Positions 21,061 through 31,751 of a stretch of DNA of 64,000 nucleotides are shown here, piece by piece. The notes below the pieces were generated by a model that was not told the DNA's origin, did not search any database, and saw only the letters and a program-made list of their open reading frames with translations. This DNA comes from Blasia pusilla (lineage: Eukaryota > Marchantiophyta > Marchantiopsida > Blasiales). The DNA lies in NCBI GenBank assembly GCA_050084515.1, contig CM114273.1, forward strand, positions 3,782,001 through 3,846,000. Direction: 5' to 3'. The position numbers and the translations under genes were made by a program. Numbering within the stretch: position 1 is the first letter of the stretch; the number at the start of each line of letters is the position of its first letter.

Positions 21061-22018
21061 GTTTGAGGTGGTTTAGGTGGGAGGGGACTCACATTTTTCG
21101 GGTATGGGGAGATGGTAGGATACGAGTGGTACCTCATCCTTCCCACCAAGCACGTGTAGTGCGACATGCCCATGAGGAGTTGGGACGTTTCGGAGTGAAG
21201 CGTACTTACAACTTACTCCAATTTCAGTATTGGTGGCGCGGCATGCATACTCGGGTATAGCAGTTTGTGGCCAGATGTATGATATGTGACAGAGTGTGAG
21301 CATCCTTCAATGCTCCCACTCTGCAGTTACATCCTTTTCCGATTACGAGTTTAGGTTATCGGTGGAGTTTAGATTTTGCGGGACCTTTGCCATTGACGGG
21401 GCGTCATCACAGGTACGTGTTGGTCATGGTGGAGCATTTCTCCAAGTGGATAGAGTTGGTGGCACTACCGGACAAGGCGAGCGAGGGAACAGCTTATGCG
21501 TTTCTAGATCGTGTGCTTAGTCACTTTGGTGCACCGGCGGAGGTGTTGACTGACCAGGATACCGAGTTTAGGGGAGAATTTCAAGCCTTGTGTGATCAGG
21601 CGCTCATAGATCACCACACCACGTCTAGAGAGTAGTACAGACGGTGAAGGAGGATTGCGCAAGTATGGCTTGCAGCGAGGACAGTTGAGGGAGTGGGACC
21701 TACAGTTGCCAAGGTTGGCTATGGGTTATCGCTATAGTCGGCAAGCATCCTAGGCATCATTTTCACCATACTTTTTCTTTTTGGGAGGAAGCCACATTTA
21801 CCTGCAGCTATTCGACGTGACATGGCGGAGGTGTTAGATCTTGATGATCTAGATGTGTGGGTACAAGCGTGTTCTCAGAGGGCGGAGATTTTCGTAGAGT
21901 TATGCCTATGGCCTTAGAGAACTTAGCTATTGCTTAGCATAGAGTTACATAGAGGTACACGACCATTCGTGGAGAAGGTTATTGTTCAGGAATTAGGAGG
22001 TTTCATCCTGGAGATTAC
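21061..22018 (+). pseudogene. Integrase, body 2 (HHCC and DD(E) core, eroded)
   Basis: 21057-21260 carries RWEGTHIFRVWGDGRIRVVPH and the zinc-binding HAHEELGRFGVKRTYNLL, ending in a TAG at 21258. The second half of HHCC follows in another frame. 21387-21635 holds RHHRYVLVMVEHFSKWIELV, VLSHFGAPAEVLTDQDTEF (second catalytic Asp) and GEFQALCDQALIDHHTTS, then a TAG before the expected Glu region. 21640-22018 is frame-shifted text with FGRKPHLPAAIRRD and SQRAE-type helix typical of the linker to the C-terminal module. Integrase would insert the cDNA copy; this one is inactive. Confidence 0.85.
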
Positions 22019-22378
22019 GTGTATTTACAACAGGAAGCACCCACTACGCTAGATGTCACTGCAGGGCGCACGATCCTACGTGTGCGCGAGGTATTACCGA
22101 CCGGAGTCCTCATGTTGGAGGGACGGGATGGTATGGTTTGTAAGGATCATGTGCGCAATTCTGCATCATGTCATCTTCTGAACGTAGACGGGAGAGTGGA
22201 TCCGAGCTTGGCAGTGGTACATGCAGGCTTGAGGTGTATGTTGTGCGGATCTGCGAGGGGTGCAGCCACCATGTTGGTATGTGATGGTTGTTCTCGAGGG
22301 TGGCATATATCATGTATGACCCCCCCCCCTCTTGATGTAGTTCCCACGAGACGATGGATGTGTCCGAGATGTGTATAG
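22019..22378 (+). CDS. Integrase C-terminal module with PHD finger
   Basis: An open frame of 119 codons ending in TAG. Residues 1-60 form the GPY/F-like integrase tail (VYLQQEAPTTLDVTAG, ILRVREVLPTGVLMLEG). Residues 73-118 are a full C4HC3 PHD finger: C73, C76, C88, C91, H96, C99, C115, C118, with the conserved MLVCDGC...GWH and the Trp two residues before the last Cys pair. PHD fingers bind histone H3 tails; placed after integrase this could steer insertion to particular chromatin, a role chromodomains play in other gypsy clades. The same domain is seen degenerate at 52650-52790, so it is a family feature. The true start is internal to Pol; Met at 22019 simply opens the frame. Confidence 0.85.
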   Translation: MYLQQEAPTTLDVTAGRTILRVREVLPTGVLMLEGRDGMVCKDHVRNSASCHLLNVDGRVDPSLAVVHAGLRCMLCGSARGAATMLVCDGCSRGWHISCMTPPPLDVVPTRRWMCPRCV

Positions 22379-22445
22379 GTTAATAGGTCATATCAGAGAG
22401 ATGTGATATTTTCTATCCGGAGTTAGGGGGATCCAACCCCCAGCT

Positions 22446-22456
22446 AGGGGGACGGT
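22446..22456 (+). promoter_or_regulatory. Polypurine tract of gypsy body 2
   Basis: AGGGGGA at 22446-22452 lies just before a TG start at 22457. A matching CTAGCTAGAGGGGCAA stands at the same place in the related remnant near 52975-52988, which supports a conserved plus-strand primer. Confidence 0.55.
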
Positions 22457-23214
22457 TGTGTGATCTCCATGCATATGTATGAGTTGATTTTTTGTACATG
22501 TGTGGATCGACCCGTGTGTGGGGAAGATCGGTGTTGTGTGGTATAGATATGACCAGAAATGTATGTTGTGTAGTGATATGTATGCCCACAACAGTTGTCA
22601 CATCTGGGTAGCCGATAGGCCGAGATCTATTGTGGATAGGGCGTAGGAGCCAAAAAATTATCTTGAGTGTAACTTTCTCCCACGGTGTCCGATGAAGTTG
22701 AGGATAGGTCCATTGTGTCAGAAACGTCATTTCTGACAACTTTCCCGTTGAGGTCTTTCACAACCAGATGACTTGTTGACGAGGTCACCCGCCCCTGGTA
22801 ACTTGTGCGTGCAGGTTACCAAGGGGATAGCTATTTTTAGGGGAAGAGCCACAAGGCTCTTCCCAACCCCATATAAGAGAGTAAGATGGCTTTCCTAAGC
22901 CATCTTTCTCATGTTAGGCCGTTGGAGCACCTCTCTTGTATGTGTGTGAGATAGGACTAGGGTGCTAGCGTTCGGATTCTTTGATAGCGTAGGGTGGACA
23001 AGGCTCGATATGCCGATGTAGATTGAGGAGTGGAGTTTTAAGCCGAATGTGCCATTTTTACTACTCTTTATTTTTGTTGTGTGATCTCCATATATATGTA
23101 TGAGTTGATTTTTGTACATGTGTGGATCGACCCGTGTATGGGGAAGATAGGTGTTGTGTGGTGTAGATGTGACCAGCGTTGTATGTTGTGTAGCGATATG
23201 TATAGCGCACGACA
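22457..23214 (+). repeat. 3' terminal structure X-Y-X of the methyltransferase gypsy
   Basis: Two 137-bp copies of a unit X (TGTGTGATCTCC...ACA; 22457-22593 and 23078-23214) flank a 484-bp Y (22594-23077), which is the repeat also found at 7289-7767. The first X directly follows the polypurine tract, so it should be the LTR start; the second ends CGACA. The whole 758 bp is thus TG...CA. The left copy at 7289 has Y alone. A similar X head, middle and X tail order is visible at 52989-53876. No flanking target duplication seen. Alternative: a solo Copia LTR (Y) between two X units. Confidence 0.6.
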
Positions 23215-23216
23215 AT

Positions 23217-23484
23217 GTAGAAAACTGCTAAAGAAGCATAACTAGTGGAAAACGGCTCTCACACTCACACACCACCATGGAGAACGAAATTTTGCAATGA
23301 GATGATGAATGGAGGTTGGTCCCCTTCTCAATTATATAGGGTATATACAAGAAACCCTAACCCTAATCTTAACCATAGTTTCAAGTTAGACTAATTGTGA
23401 TTAACTAACTCTAGTTAAGATAATCGCGCTTAACTGACTAACCAAGATTGAGCTTCCCTACTTCGTGTGAGAACCAAATGTAGC
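23217..23484 (-). repeat. Possible short solo LTR
   Basis: On the minus strand the block runs TGCTACATTTGG...TTTTCTACA (TG...CA), has a TATA-like CTATATAATTGAG near 23335-23323, and ends in pyrimidine-rich U5-like sequence. It contains GAAACCCTAACCCTAA (plus strand, 23351-23366), a telomere-repeat-like box often seen in plant promoters. No target duplication found, so the LTR reading is tentative. Confidence 0.35.
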
Positions 23485-23534
23485 AGTTCACGTGTCTCAT
23501 GAGCTTGACTGTAACTCAATATTCAATAGATATG

Positions 23535-24963
23535 TGGGGATTACCATCCTGTCAATCAGCATAGGAAGGCCAATCACTATGCCATGCCTACTCTTGAGGA
23601 GATATTTGATGCAGTGGGGCATGCAAGGATCTTTAGTTGTTTGGATCTTTGTGTTGGCTATTATTAGTTGCCGATCGGGGTGGATGACAAGTAGAAGACA
23701 ACATTTTGGGGGATAAATCCTTTAGGAAAGGATTCTTTGTACCAATGGCGGTTCTTAGCAGTTGGATTGAAGAACATCCCTGCGGGTTTTCAGCGAGTTA
23801 TGGATAGGATTTTGGCACGTTTGGATTAAGCGAGATGTTAAATCGATTACGTTATCATCTTCAGTGCCACGGTTGTGGAGCATGAGAGACATTTGGAGGA
23901 GGTGTTTCCATAAGTGCACGTACATGGGCTGACGTTACATCCAGGAAAGTGCAAGTTCTTCCATGACCAGATCTAGTACCTTGGACACACATTTTATCTA
24001 GGGGATATTGGAGTTTAACAGACGAAGATGGAGGCCATAGCACGCATTCCCCGCCCTACATATGTGAATCAAGTTCGAGCTCTCATGAGATTGTCCAACT
24101 AATACCCATAGTATGTGAAGGGCTTTAGTGTGATTGCATAGGCATTGACTTTGCTGACTAGGATGGACCCCGAGTGGTTTTGGGGAGATAATCAAGAGGG
24201 AGCATTTCAGGAGCTGAAGGAAAGGTTGACATTCTCGCCCATTTTGGGTTGGTCTTCCGTTCCACTTACCTACGAATTGAAATATATTGGGGTTAGAAGA
24301 AGTGCTCACTTAGAGAGACGATGAGGGGAAGGAGCTCGTAGTGGCATATGCAAGCCGCTTGAACAACGTTGCGGAGGCAAAGTAAAGTTCCTTTGAGGGG
24401 GAGTGTTTAACTACAGTATGGGTAGTGGCCCATTTCAGATGTTATTTGTTCGTGAACCCTTTCACGCTCAACACTGATCATTAGCCACTTAGATGGTTGA
24501 TGGAGTCTAACAAGCTTACATGGAAGCTTGCCAAATGGTTACTCTGATTCAGGAGTACTATTTTCAGATTTTCCATCGCCTGGGACATTTAAACTAGGAT
24601 GCGGATCAGTTGAGTTGTAACCCATGCACGAGCGAAAGCGATGCAACTGGAGCGCGGTGGCATGGTGAGAGTGATGAGGAGATAGTGCCGAATCGGAATG
24701 CATCTGCCTATTTGTGTCTATTGGCTATGTCAAGTCAGCAAGAGGCATCCATTCTAGGAGGGAGGTTGGATGGTGAGTCATCAAATACTAGTGAGGAGTC
24801 GATAAGGACCCGAGAAATCCACGATGATGAGATGGTCTTGGAGTACCTGCGCATTGGTGTCTTAGCAAGCACGGTGGGTGCTAGAGAGCGAGATCGAGTC
24901 TTACAACGAACCAAGAGGTTGAAGTGGGAGGGGACGCATGTGCATGTACCTGAACACCCTTAA
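23535..24963 (+). pseudogene. Decayed RT/RNase H fragment of a related gypsy copy
   Basis: Nucleotide text parallels 13430-14900: the start equals the GDYRP...YAMPTPEEIFD region (AMPTLEEIFDAVGHARIF), then RT and RNase H blocks with many stops and indels. The best frame, 24610-24963, carries NPCTSESDATGARWHGESDEE and the acidic tether ending in LKWEGTH, matching body 1 at 14520-14850. It breaks off at about 24960 before the integrase zinc finger, followed by a run of 13 A. No methyltransferase part is present. Confidence 0.8.
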
Positions 24964-26870
24964 CGTGAAAAAAAAAAAAATTTTAATAATTAGCTTCACT
25001 TCTTATAGATAGACTTCTAAAGTTTATTACTTACAATAACCCCCATGTTTAGATAATAGTATAGACGATCCTATCCGACCAAGGTTCGAAATGCCATATA
25101 TCTCCATCCTCTTTCCAACAAAGAATGTAAAGATGGCAAATTCGACTAAAACCCGTAAAATGTAATACGGCGTGGGGGAGGAGACAATCGATTCCGAGAG
25201 AGAGTGCTCTTCAGGGCAGACGAGAAATCGTCTTCTTTTACAGTTCGTTCACATGGACGAGTGCCTATCGATGGTTGGCACGAGGGTATCAATCTGCGCA
25301 ACAAGAACACTAGTGTCGGCTCTCCTACGGAAGCGCGTCCGGTCCTCGGAAGCCTCGCACGAGAACACTCCAGCGAAGCTAGTCCACGTGAAAAGTGGCA
25401 GATTCCGAGATGACTACATTCGATCCTTGCGAAGACTTTCCCGGGTCCCTTACTCGGGACGTCCCGATATCTGCCGCTGTCCCGCCTGACTGCCATCAGC
25501 TCCGATAGTAATGAACTGCCGGGCTCAAATTTGAAAAGTTCCTTTTGAAATTTGAAATTGAAAGAACGATAGTTGAGCGGTCGTCGGTGCGTTCGCCGCC
25601 CGTTTGTTTACACCATCGAGCTGTAGGCGCCAATGTTACGAGTATGCAATTTAGAAGGTTGGTCAAAATCGTCGGAGCTATGCTGGTTTCTAGCTTTTTC
25701 CGCGATTTTGACGGTGTTTTTCCACATCTTTCAAATCCAGTATTTTTCTTCCTTTGGTGTTTTTCCTTCGGCGATTGTCTTTTCTACGTTAAATGAAATT
25801 GATTTGGCTGTTACTGGTGTCGAGCGGGTCACAGTTCTTTTGTTTACATTTGGCCAGTCTATTTCAAACTGTCCTCACGGTCATAACTTTTCCCGCTCAG
25901 GACAAATTAGTTTCACGGTGTTTAAGGTTGATGGAGACATAGACATAGCTTCTAGGAGATCAGACGAACTGATGAAGTTGGCTCACCCGACGTTGAGCTA
26001 ATATTACGCAAAAATTCGAAAATCTTTCCTATGGTAACAATACCGTGGTGAACTGGCAGCATTTAGCCGTTAAGGAAGAATCTTCATATCATACGAGCGA
26101 CGAAAGTAGGGACCTGAATATTTTCGCTTCGCTGTGGAAACTGAACAATTCGAATGCAGCTCGTCCACGATTCTGGCAAAGGCGGAGAGGTAGATATGTT
26201 GCAGCAGCATTCTCATCGTGAAGTATGCAACACTCTGACCATGAGAAGTCATTCGAATGATAAAACGGAGTCCTGGATATCTATTATGTATCGAGATCAC
26301 TGAGAGGAAACGGATAGCGGCTCATCGACAATCGTGGCAAGTGCCTAACATTACAGTCAAAACTGTCATTTAACTCCGCTGACCGTTACACAATTACAGT
26401 GATGTCCTCTATACAATTTTCCTACATTTAACGAATGGTGTGGTAAGGTACAAGAATGTACACATCACTTATAAGCTTAACCATCTACATTCCTGCAACT
26501 GGGAAAAATGCTGGGTGGAGAGCGCAGCTCAATCCTGTCTCCACGTACCCAAAGGCTGTTCGCACTGGCATGGTCACCCGAGTCTATAAACATCGTCAAT
26601 CCCCAACCTACAATCCCCCCGCGCGTTCGACCCTAACCGATGGATCGTCGTCGTCAGAGGTAAACAGTATTTGTACAGCACAGGAGTGGCGGGCCCGGCC
26701 GACCTCGAAAGCATTTTCCCGTGTAGGAATGGCAGGGGCAGTTTGGAAATTAGCATGCCCTGTGACTTCTAATTTCGGTCAAGGGGATTGTACAGCCTCA
26801 AGGGATGCCGATGTTGTCAGAAATTGGTGTTAAAAAACACCATTGAAAGGTAAATAATTCACCATCCATG
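24964..26870. other. Unrecognised spacer 3' of histone H1
   Basis: About 1.9 kb with mixed composition; 25170-25640 is CpG-rich. Frames of up to 122 codons (25633-26001 plus; 25496-25146 minus) show no motif I recognise and no support from a second copy in the window. 26400-26870 would include the H1 3' untranslated region. No repeat or RNA gene detected by eye. Confidence 0.4.
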
Positions 26871-26874
26871 TTGC

Positions 26875-27572
26875 TCATTTTTTTGCTTTCTTCGCGGCCG
26901 AACCTGAAGCAGATCTCCGCGTTGCGCCGGCCTTCACCTTCGGCGACTTCGCTGGCTTGGCTGCCTTGGACGTTTTAATCGACTTCACGCCCTTCTTCGG
27001 CGTGCTCAACTTCTTAGGGGCAACCACCTTCTTCGGGGCAACAACTTTCGGCAGTGGAGCCCTTCTTGGCGATGGCGCCTTCCTCTTAGCGGGCTTCTCG
27101 GGAGCTGCGGCAACCTTCTCCTTCACTGCGGACTTCGGGGCTTTCGGCGACTTCGCAGGCTTGGTCTCCGCCTTTGCGACCTTCGGCGCCTTAGTCTTCG
27201 TCACCTTCGCAGCCTTTGCAGGCTTTGCAACCTTCGGTGAAGCTGTTCCATTGGCAACCTTCGGCTTCGTGGTGCCCTTCGGGCGACCGGCCGACTTCTT
27301 CACCTCCTTCGGGATAGTCACAGGCTTTGAAACCTTCACTGGCTTCGCAACCTTCGGAACCTTTGGTGTCTTCTTCAACTCGTCGGAAAGCTTGAAAGAA
27401 TTCTTCACTTTGGTGAGTTTTCCAGACTTCGACAAGTTTCTCAACTGAACCGACAAGGTCTTCTTGAAGTTGGGAGGAGGCCAGTCTTGTACTTATCCTC
27501 CAAATGCTTCGCAATAGCGTACTGGCTAGAGCCAGTCCTCTCCTTCAAGGCTGCAATTGCCTCCTTAATCAT
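26875..27572 (-). CDS. Linker histone H1, exon 2 (with a one-base frame break)
   Basis: Starts right after a TTGCAG acceptor (27573-27578) and ends in TGA at 26875-26877. The first 32 residues are the H1 winged-helix core MIKEAIAALKERTGSSQYAI and on to KYKTGL, then one base is missing in the CTC-CTC-CCA context near 27471-27479. The downstream frame (from 27456) continues perfectly with LRNLSKSGKLTKVKNSFKLS, completing the globular domain, then a ~170-residue Lys/Ala/Pro tail with repeated PKVAKP-type units, one GRPKG AT-hook-like core and APKK pairs. With one base added the exon is 233 codons including stop, giving a 293-residue H1, normal for plants. No other lesion is seen, so sequencing error and recent mutation are both possible. 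Confidence 0.9.
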
Positions 27573-27811
27573 CTGCAAGGAATCGATCCAGATACTTATC
27601 AGCTGATATTCCATCAGGCCCTCAAGGTCCACCAACTAAGATCAAGTACGATTTACAACCTCCTTCCAAGCCAATACAATCAACACTCGCACATACAGCC
27701 AGTAAACATAGATCCAAACCTCCGAATCACATGCTATAGCATTCGGCAAAGCGCGTCCATCCCACGTGGGCAGCAAAGAGTAGCGAAAGCTTGTAGCAAT
27801 TGACAATATAC
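27573..27811 (-). other. Histone H1 intron
   Basis: A 239-bp intron with GT donor (CAG|GTATATTG) at 27811 and TTGCAG acceptor ending at 27573. It splits the globular domain between HPPYVQ and MIKEAI, the classic position in plant H1 genes, in phase 0. Confidence 0.9.
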
Positions 27812-27994
27812 CTGCACGTATGGAGGATGTGCAGCCACGGCTTTTGGAGCCTTCGGCTTCTTCTCCTTGGGAACTTTCGGCTTCTTCTCCTTCACAACCT
27901 TCTCAGGCTTCTCCTCCGGCTTCACCTCCGGAACCGATTCCGCCGTCAGGGTCACGACCGGCTCGGTGGCAGGGACGGCATCGGGGGTGGCCAT
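27812..27994 (-). CDS. Linker histone H1, exon 1
   Basis: Encodes 61 residues: an acidic/Val-rich N-terminus (MATPDAVPATEPVV), a Lys/Pro-rich stretch (KEKKPKVPKEKKPKAPK), then HPPYVQ, the first residues of the winged-helix globular domain. The start at 27994 is chosen because its context (GACAATGGCC) fits the plant consensus and because MATP-type N-termini are usual; an in-frame ATG 39 bp upstream (28033) would add 13 residues without H1 character. H1 binds nucleosome entry/exit DNA and compacts chromatin, and in plants antagonises heterochromatin methylation by DNMTs. Neighbours are transposon remnants on both sides. Confidence 0.92.
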
Positions 27995-28570
27995 TGTCAA
28001 AGAGATCGCACTCTCCGTTGCTATAGCCCGCAAGCTACGACGTCAGAAGTTCTCCGCACGCTCAATCAAACCTCAATTGATCACTCGATCCGAAGCCGAC
28101 AATCTCACTTGAACCACCTCTTCTTCGCACTCGATCTCGGACAGACTCGGACACCAGATTTCCAACTCGGCTCTCAGATAATCCACTGGAAGCTGGGAGG
28201 ATTTGAAAAAAAACACGGAATCGAGATGAATATACGGAAGATCGATCTAGCGATAGTGCAAACAATGCAGCTAAAATCGATGGGAGTGAGAGAAAAATCT
28301 GAGAGCTAAAAAGGCTAAGTAGAGGAGAGTAGCGACGAGCGGTAGGGCGTGGAGCATTCGGGTTTTGCAATTGGCGAAAGAACCGGAAAGGAGGACGCTC
28401 ATTGGCAGACGGCACTCGGGCACGGATCGATAAGAGAGCATAGGTACGCGCGGGGCCGTAGGATGGAAGTGAATCGACGGCTGTACGGAGCTCCTTTGGG
28501 TGACAGAGGACCCGCCGTCTGCTTCACTGCAGCGTTCATTTCTCTCGTGTATTAAGCTTTGGTAGGAGGC
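27995..28570 (-). promoter_or_regulatory. Probable histone H1 promoter and 5' leader
   Basis: CpG-rich sequence upstream of the H1 start on the minus strand, in contrast with the AT-rich spacer beyond 28570. A CCAAT box (minus strand) lies at 28401-28405, about 400 bp from the start codon. No clear TATA box or histone octamer was identified. Confidence 0.45.
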
Positions 28571-31500
28571 GGCTATGGAGGTTCCTCTCTCTTTTCCATG
28601 TGCTTTCCACTTCTCTTTCTTGTGAGAGATCTCCTAGCATACCCGACCAAAAATTCTCAAACAACGTCCATTGCGAAGGCCACGAGCTAAGCTACCATCG
28701 CAAGTGCAATTTGTGAAACATGGTTCAATGTAGAGAAACTTACACGCATTTGAAAGTGAGGCACCAAAGTTGCTCTTTTTGGGGAGGGTATCACATGTTG
28801 CCATATATTCAAAACCTCAATTGAGATTTTTAGGTCATTTACACTTCTAATCCATGATACCAGATAATTTAACAACCCAATTGAGTTTATTTGAAGTGAA
28901 AAAAACAATTTTAAGGGCACCAAAATTGCCAAAGATGTACGATGTCAAGCACACAAGAAACCATTGTTGTCTTGCATAACATCTAGAAGAACTTTTGTCT
29001 CCTCTTTTTTATTGAAAGATGGGAACTATTTGATGTGCGCTTCATGAGATAATGTGATGTAACTAAAACTAAACTTCATTGAATTTTTTCGTCATGGTGG
29101 ATGGGATGATAAGCTAACGAAACAACTTTGATAAATGTCGTAACATGAGTGAAATACCCATCATGGATTGGACTGCAAAACTTTCATGGATAACATGCGT
29201 TCGATTGTGAGAACTTAATTGTAAATCTTCCATGAATTTAAATTATACATCACATTTCTAAACACTCAAGGACACATATAGATATTATAACCTAAGCATG
29301 ACCAAATTGACTCGAACACGTCACCAAATGTCAATGTGACTTATTCCACTTTGTCCAACACATTCCTCAACATAAATTTCCTTCTCTTCAAACGTAAATT
29401 TTTATGTGTACAAAATCTTGCAAATAAACATGTGAAGAAATACTTTTTTTTAATCGACAAATCTTCACATAAGTGAAATTAAACTAGCAATAAGATCATA
29501 AAAGCAAGTTTTATTGTATTTACGACGATTCTAACCTGATTATGCCAATAAGAGAGTACATCACATAATCATATAATCAAACGTGCATCTTCTATTGTAA
29601 TCTTAGTGCAAAATTAACCTTCATGAGTTCATATTAGAACCAAATCCACTTCTATACTTAAACTTAGCCTTAGTGTATCAATAAGATCGTTCCCTCACTT
29701 AAACAAGGGTTTCAAACCTAAACCTTGCTTGAAAGCCAACTCAAATAAACTACTCGATGTTTCTTTCAATTACAATTTAACGGTTCAATATGAGCATTGT
29801 ATTACAAAGCCCATAAAATATGGAATAGAGAGAACTTTAATATATCGAGGGATAGGAATAAATCAATGAATCTAAGAGACCTTCAAGGTATTATTTCAAT
29901 AAATCCCAAACTTTAGATCTTAACCGATGATCGTGCAAAACATGTAAGTGCGCCAACCTATGACGATACCTTGTTGCAAAAGTTACATTAATGTACATTA
30001 CAGTCGAATAAACGATGAATCTTCAAACGTAAGGAGAAACCTTCTCCATACATATGATCGTTACTTCTTAATTACATTCCCAAATTTCAACACTCATAAA
30101 ATGTGGCCTTTCCTCTTTCTCCTTGTCTTGTATTCTCACTCCCACTTCCAACTTTAAATTATGTTTGGTAACTTCATATCAAACGTGTGGCTTGATGACA
30201 CTACATTTCAATGCTAGATTGTCTTACAATCATATAGTACTTCATTTAGTACAAATGTGAGTAAATGACAGAAAAAAAAAACACATTATTATTGCCATCA
30301 ATTTTCTCCTACATTAACCTTTTAATTTCATGTCATATGTCATAAACATTATAAAGAATCAGTGTTTTTAAAAAAATGGAAAGGAAAAGATGTGAGGTTC
30401 ATTTTTAATAAGAGAGATGAATAGAAGAAGGAAGAATATTTTCAACAAAGAAAGCTTTAGATTCATATTTTAAAGACTGTATGATTTTGAACATAAAAAG
30501 AAACCTAGATAATGAGGAGTATTTTTTTACAATTAAGGGCTTCAGAGGCATTTTGCAAATAATGTTTGATTTTCAAATAAATAAGGGGGGGTTGGGGGAG
30601 AATAAATGAGATGAGATATGGGATTCTATAACATATGTTTTTTAAAGAATTAACAAAAATTACCTTCTTCCGATCCTTCCACGAGAATCCTCTTGGTTCC
30701 TATGGAAAATAATGGCATGGATCCTTTCCATTTCTCTATGGACGTATGAGAAATAGAGAGAAGGAGGAGGTATGTCCTTATGGCTACTCTCTTTGGAGAG
30801 GCGAAAAACAAACAATAATAGAGATGGGGCTTAAAGAAGGGGAGCATAAAAAGCATATATATGAAGCACTCCCCCTCAAAAGAAAGAGGTGGATAGGGTG
30901 GGGAAGGCGAGGCAAACGAGTGGACCCTCCATCTTTTGAAGAAAGGATAGAAAACATTTGTCATGTGTCAAAAGAGAAACATATGGGGAGATATCAAATC
31001 AAAGGGTCCCCTCCCTCTCTTTGAAGGAATTTAGATGGATGAGCTCAAGAGAGGGACCTAGTTTTATCCATACCAATGCATTTTATGGCCAACAAATAAT
31101 CATGTATGCAAAGCTATATCCCAATTTAGATATAAATATCATCATTTGTTTATAATAGCATCAAATGAAATAATACCCTTTTAGTCTAAAGTATAGATTT
31201 TTGGGTCTTATGTTGAATTTGTACCGATTGGAAAATATCTTTCATAAAAAAGGTTTTAATTCTTTCTACACGCTAAAAGAAAAAAATTGATTGGAAAAGC
31301 TATATTCTATGTAGTTGATGATTAAATTATGATGAATTAATTGCATTCTGATCTTTTTAGAGTTTCCTTCCCGTATGTAATTGAAAGTGTTATGTTTGTA
31401 CAAGTTTCCAAAAAATTCATGAACTACTTAATGAAATGATTCAAATTGCTGCTAGTGGTATACGCAATAAATAATAATAAGCCAACATGGCCTTACAAAG

Positions 31501-31751
31501 AATAATAATGTTAGGCGAGGTAAATGAATAGACCCTCCATTTTTTGAAGAAAGGATAGAAAACAATTGTCATCTATCAAAAGAGAAACATATGGGGACAT
31601 ATAAATCAAAGGGTCCCCTCCCTCTCTTTGAAGGAACTAATTTGGATTAGCTCGAGAGAGAGACCTAGTTTTATTCATACTCATGCATTTTATGTATGTA
31701 AAGTTATATCCCATGCACATACACATATTCCCTCCGACTAAAAACTATAAT
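28571..31751. other. AT-rich spacer with one direct repeat
   Basis: About 3.2 kb with no coding frame above about 100 codons and no recognised protein. The one structure seen is a direct duplication: 30905-31122 and 31512-31710 match closely apart from an indel of about 20 bp (shared landmarks TTTTGAAGAAAGGATAGAAA and GGGTCCCCTCCCTCTCTTTG). It may be an old repeat unit; nothing links it to a known element. Confidence 0.5.

Larger units (their letters stand above)
7768..22456 (+). mobile_element. Ty3/gypsy retrotransposon with captured DNA methyltransferase and PHD finger; internal region in tandem duplicate
   Basis: Two internal bodies in the same orientation: body 1 to 15327, body 2 from 15328. 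Each reads leader, gag with zinc knuckles, protease, C5 methyltransferase, RT, RNase H, integrase; body 2 continues to a GPF-like module, a PHD finger and a purine tract at 22446-22452. Body 1 integrase runs up to the second catalytic Asp (VLTDQGTEF) and is then joined to leader sequence equal to that at 8718. No LTR separates the bodies. The copies differ by frequent substitutions and small indels, so the duplication is not very recent. Both have broken gag and pol frames; the methyltransferase of body 2 is open. Confidence 0.9.

Noticed and set aside
22457-23214. A complete TRIM element made of X, Y and X
   Set aside because: No target duplication, and X directly follows the gypsy polypurine tract; kept only as an alternative.
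26957-27448. Long plus-strand frame rich in Phe/Gly/Ala opposite the histone H1 tail
   Set aside because: It is the antisense shadow of the Lys/Ala/Pro-rich H1 tail; the minus strand has splice sites, start context and family motifs.
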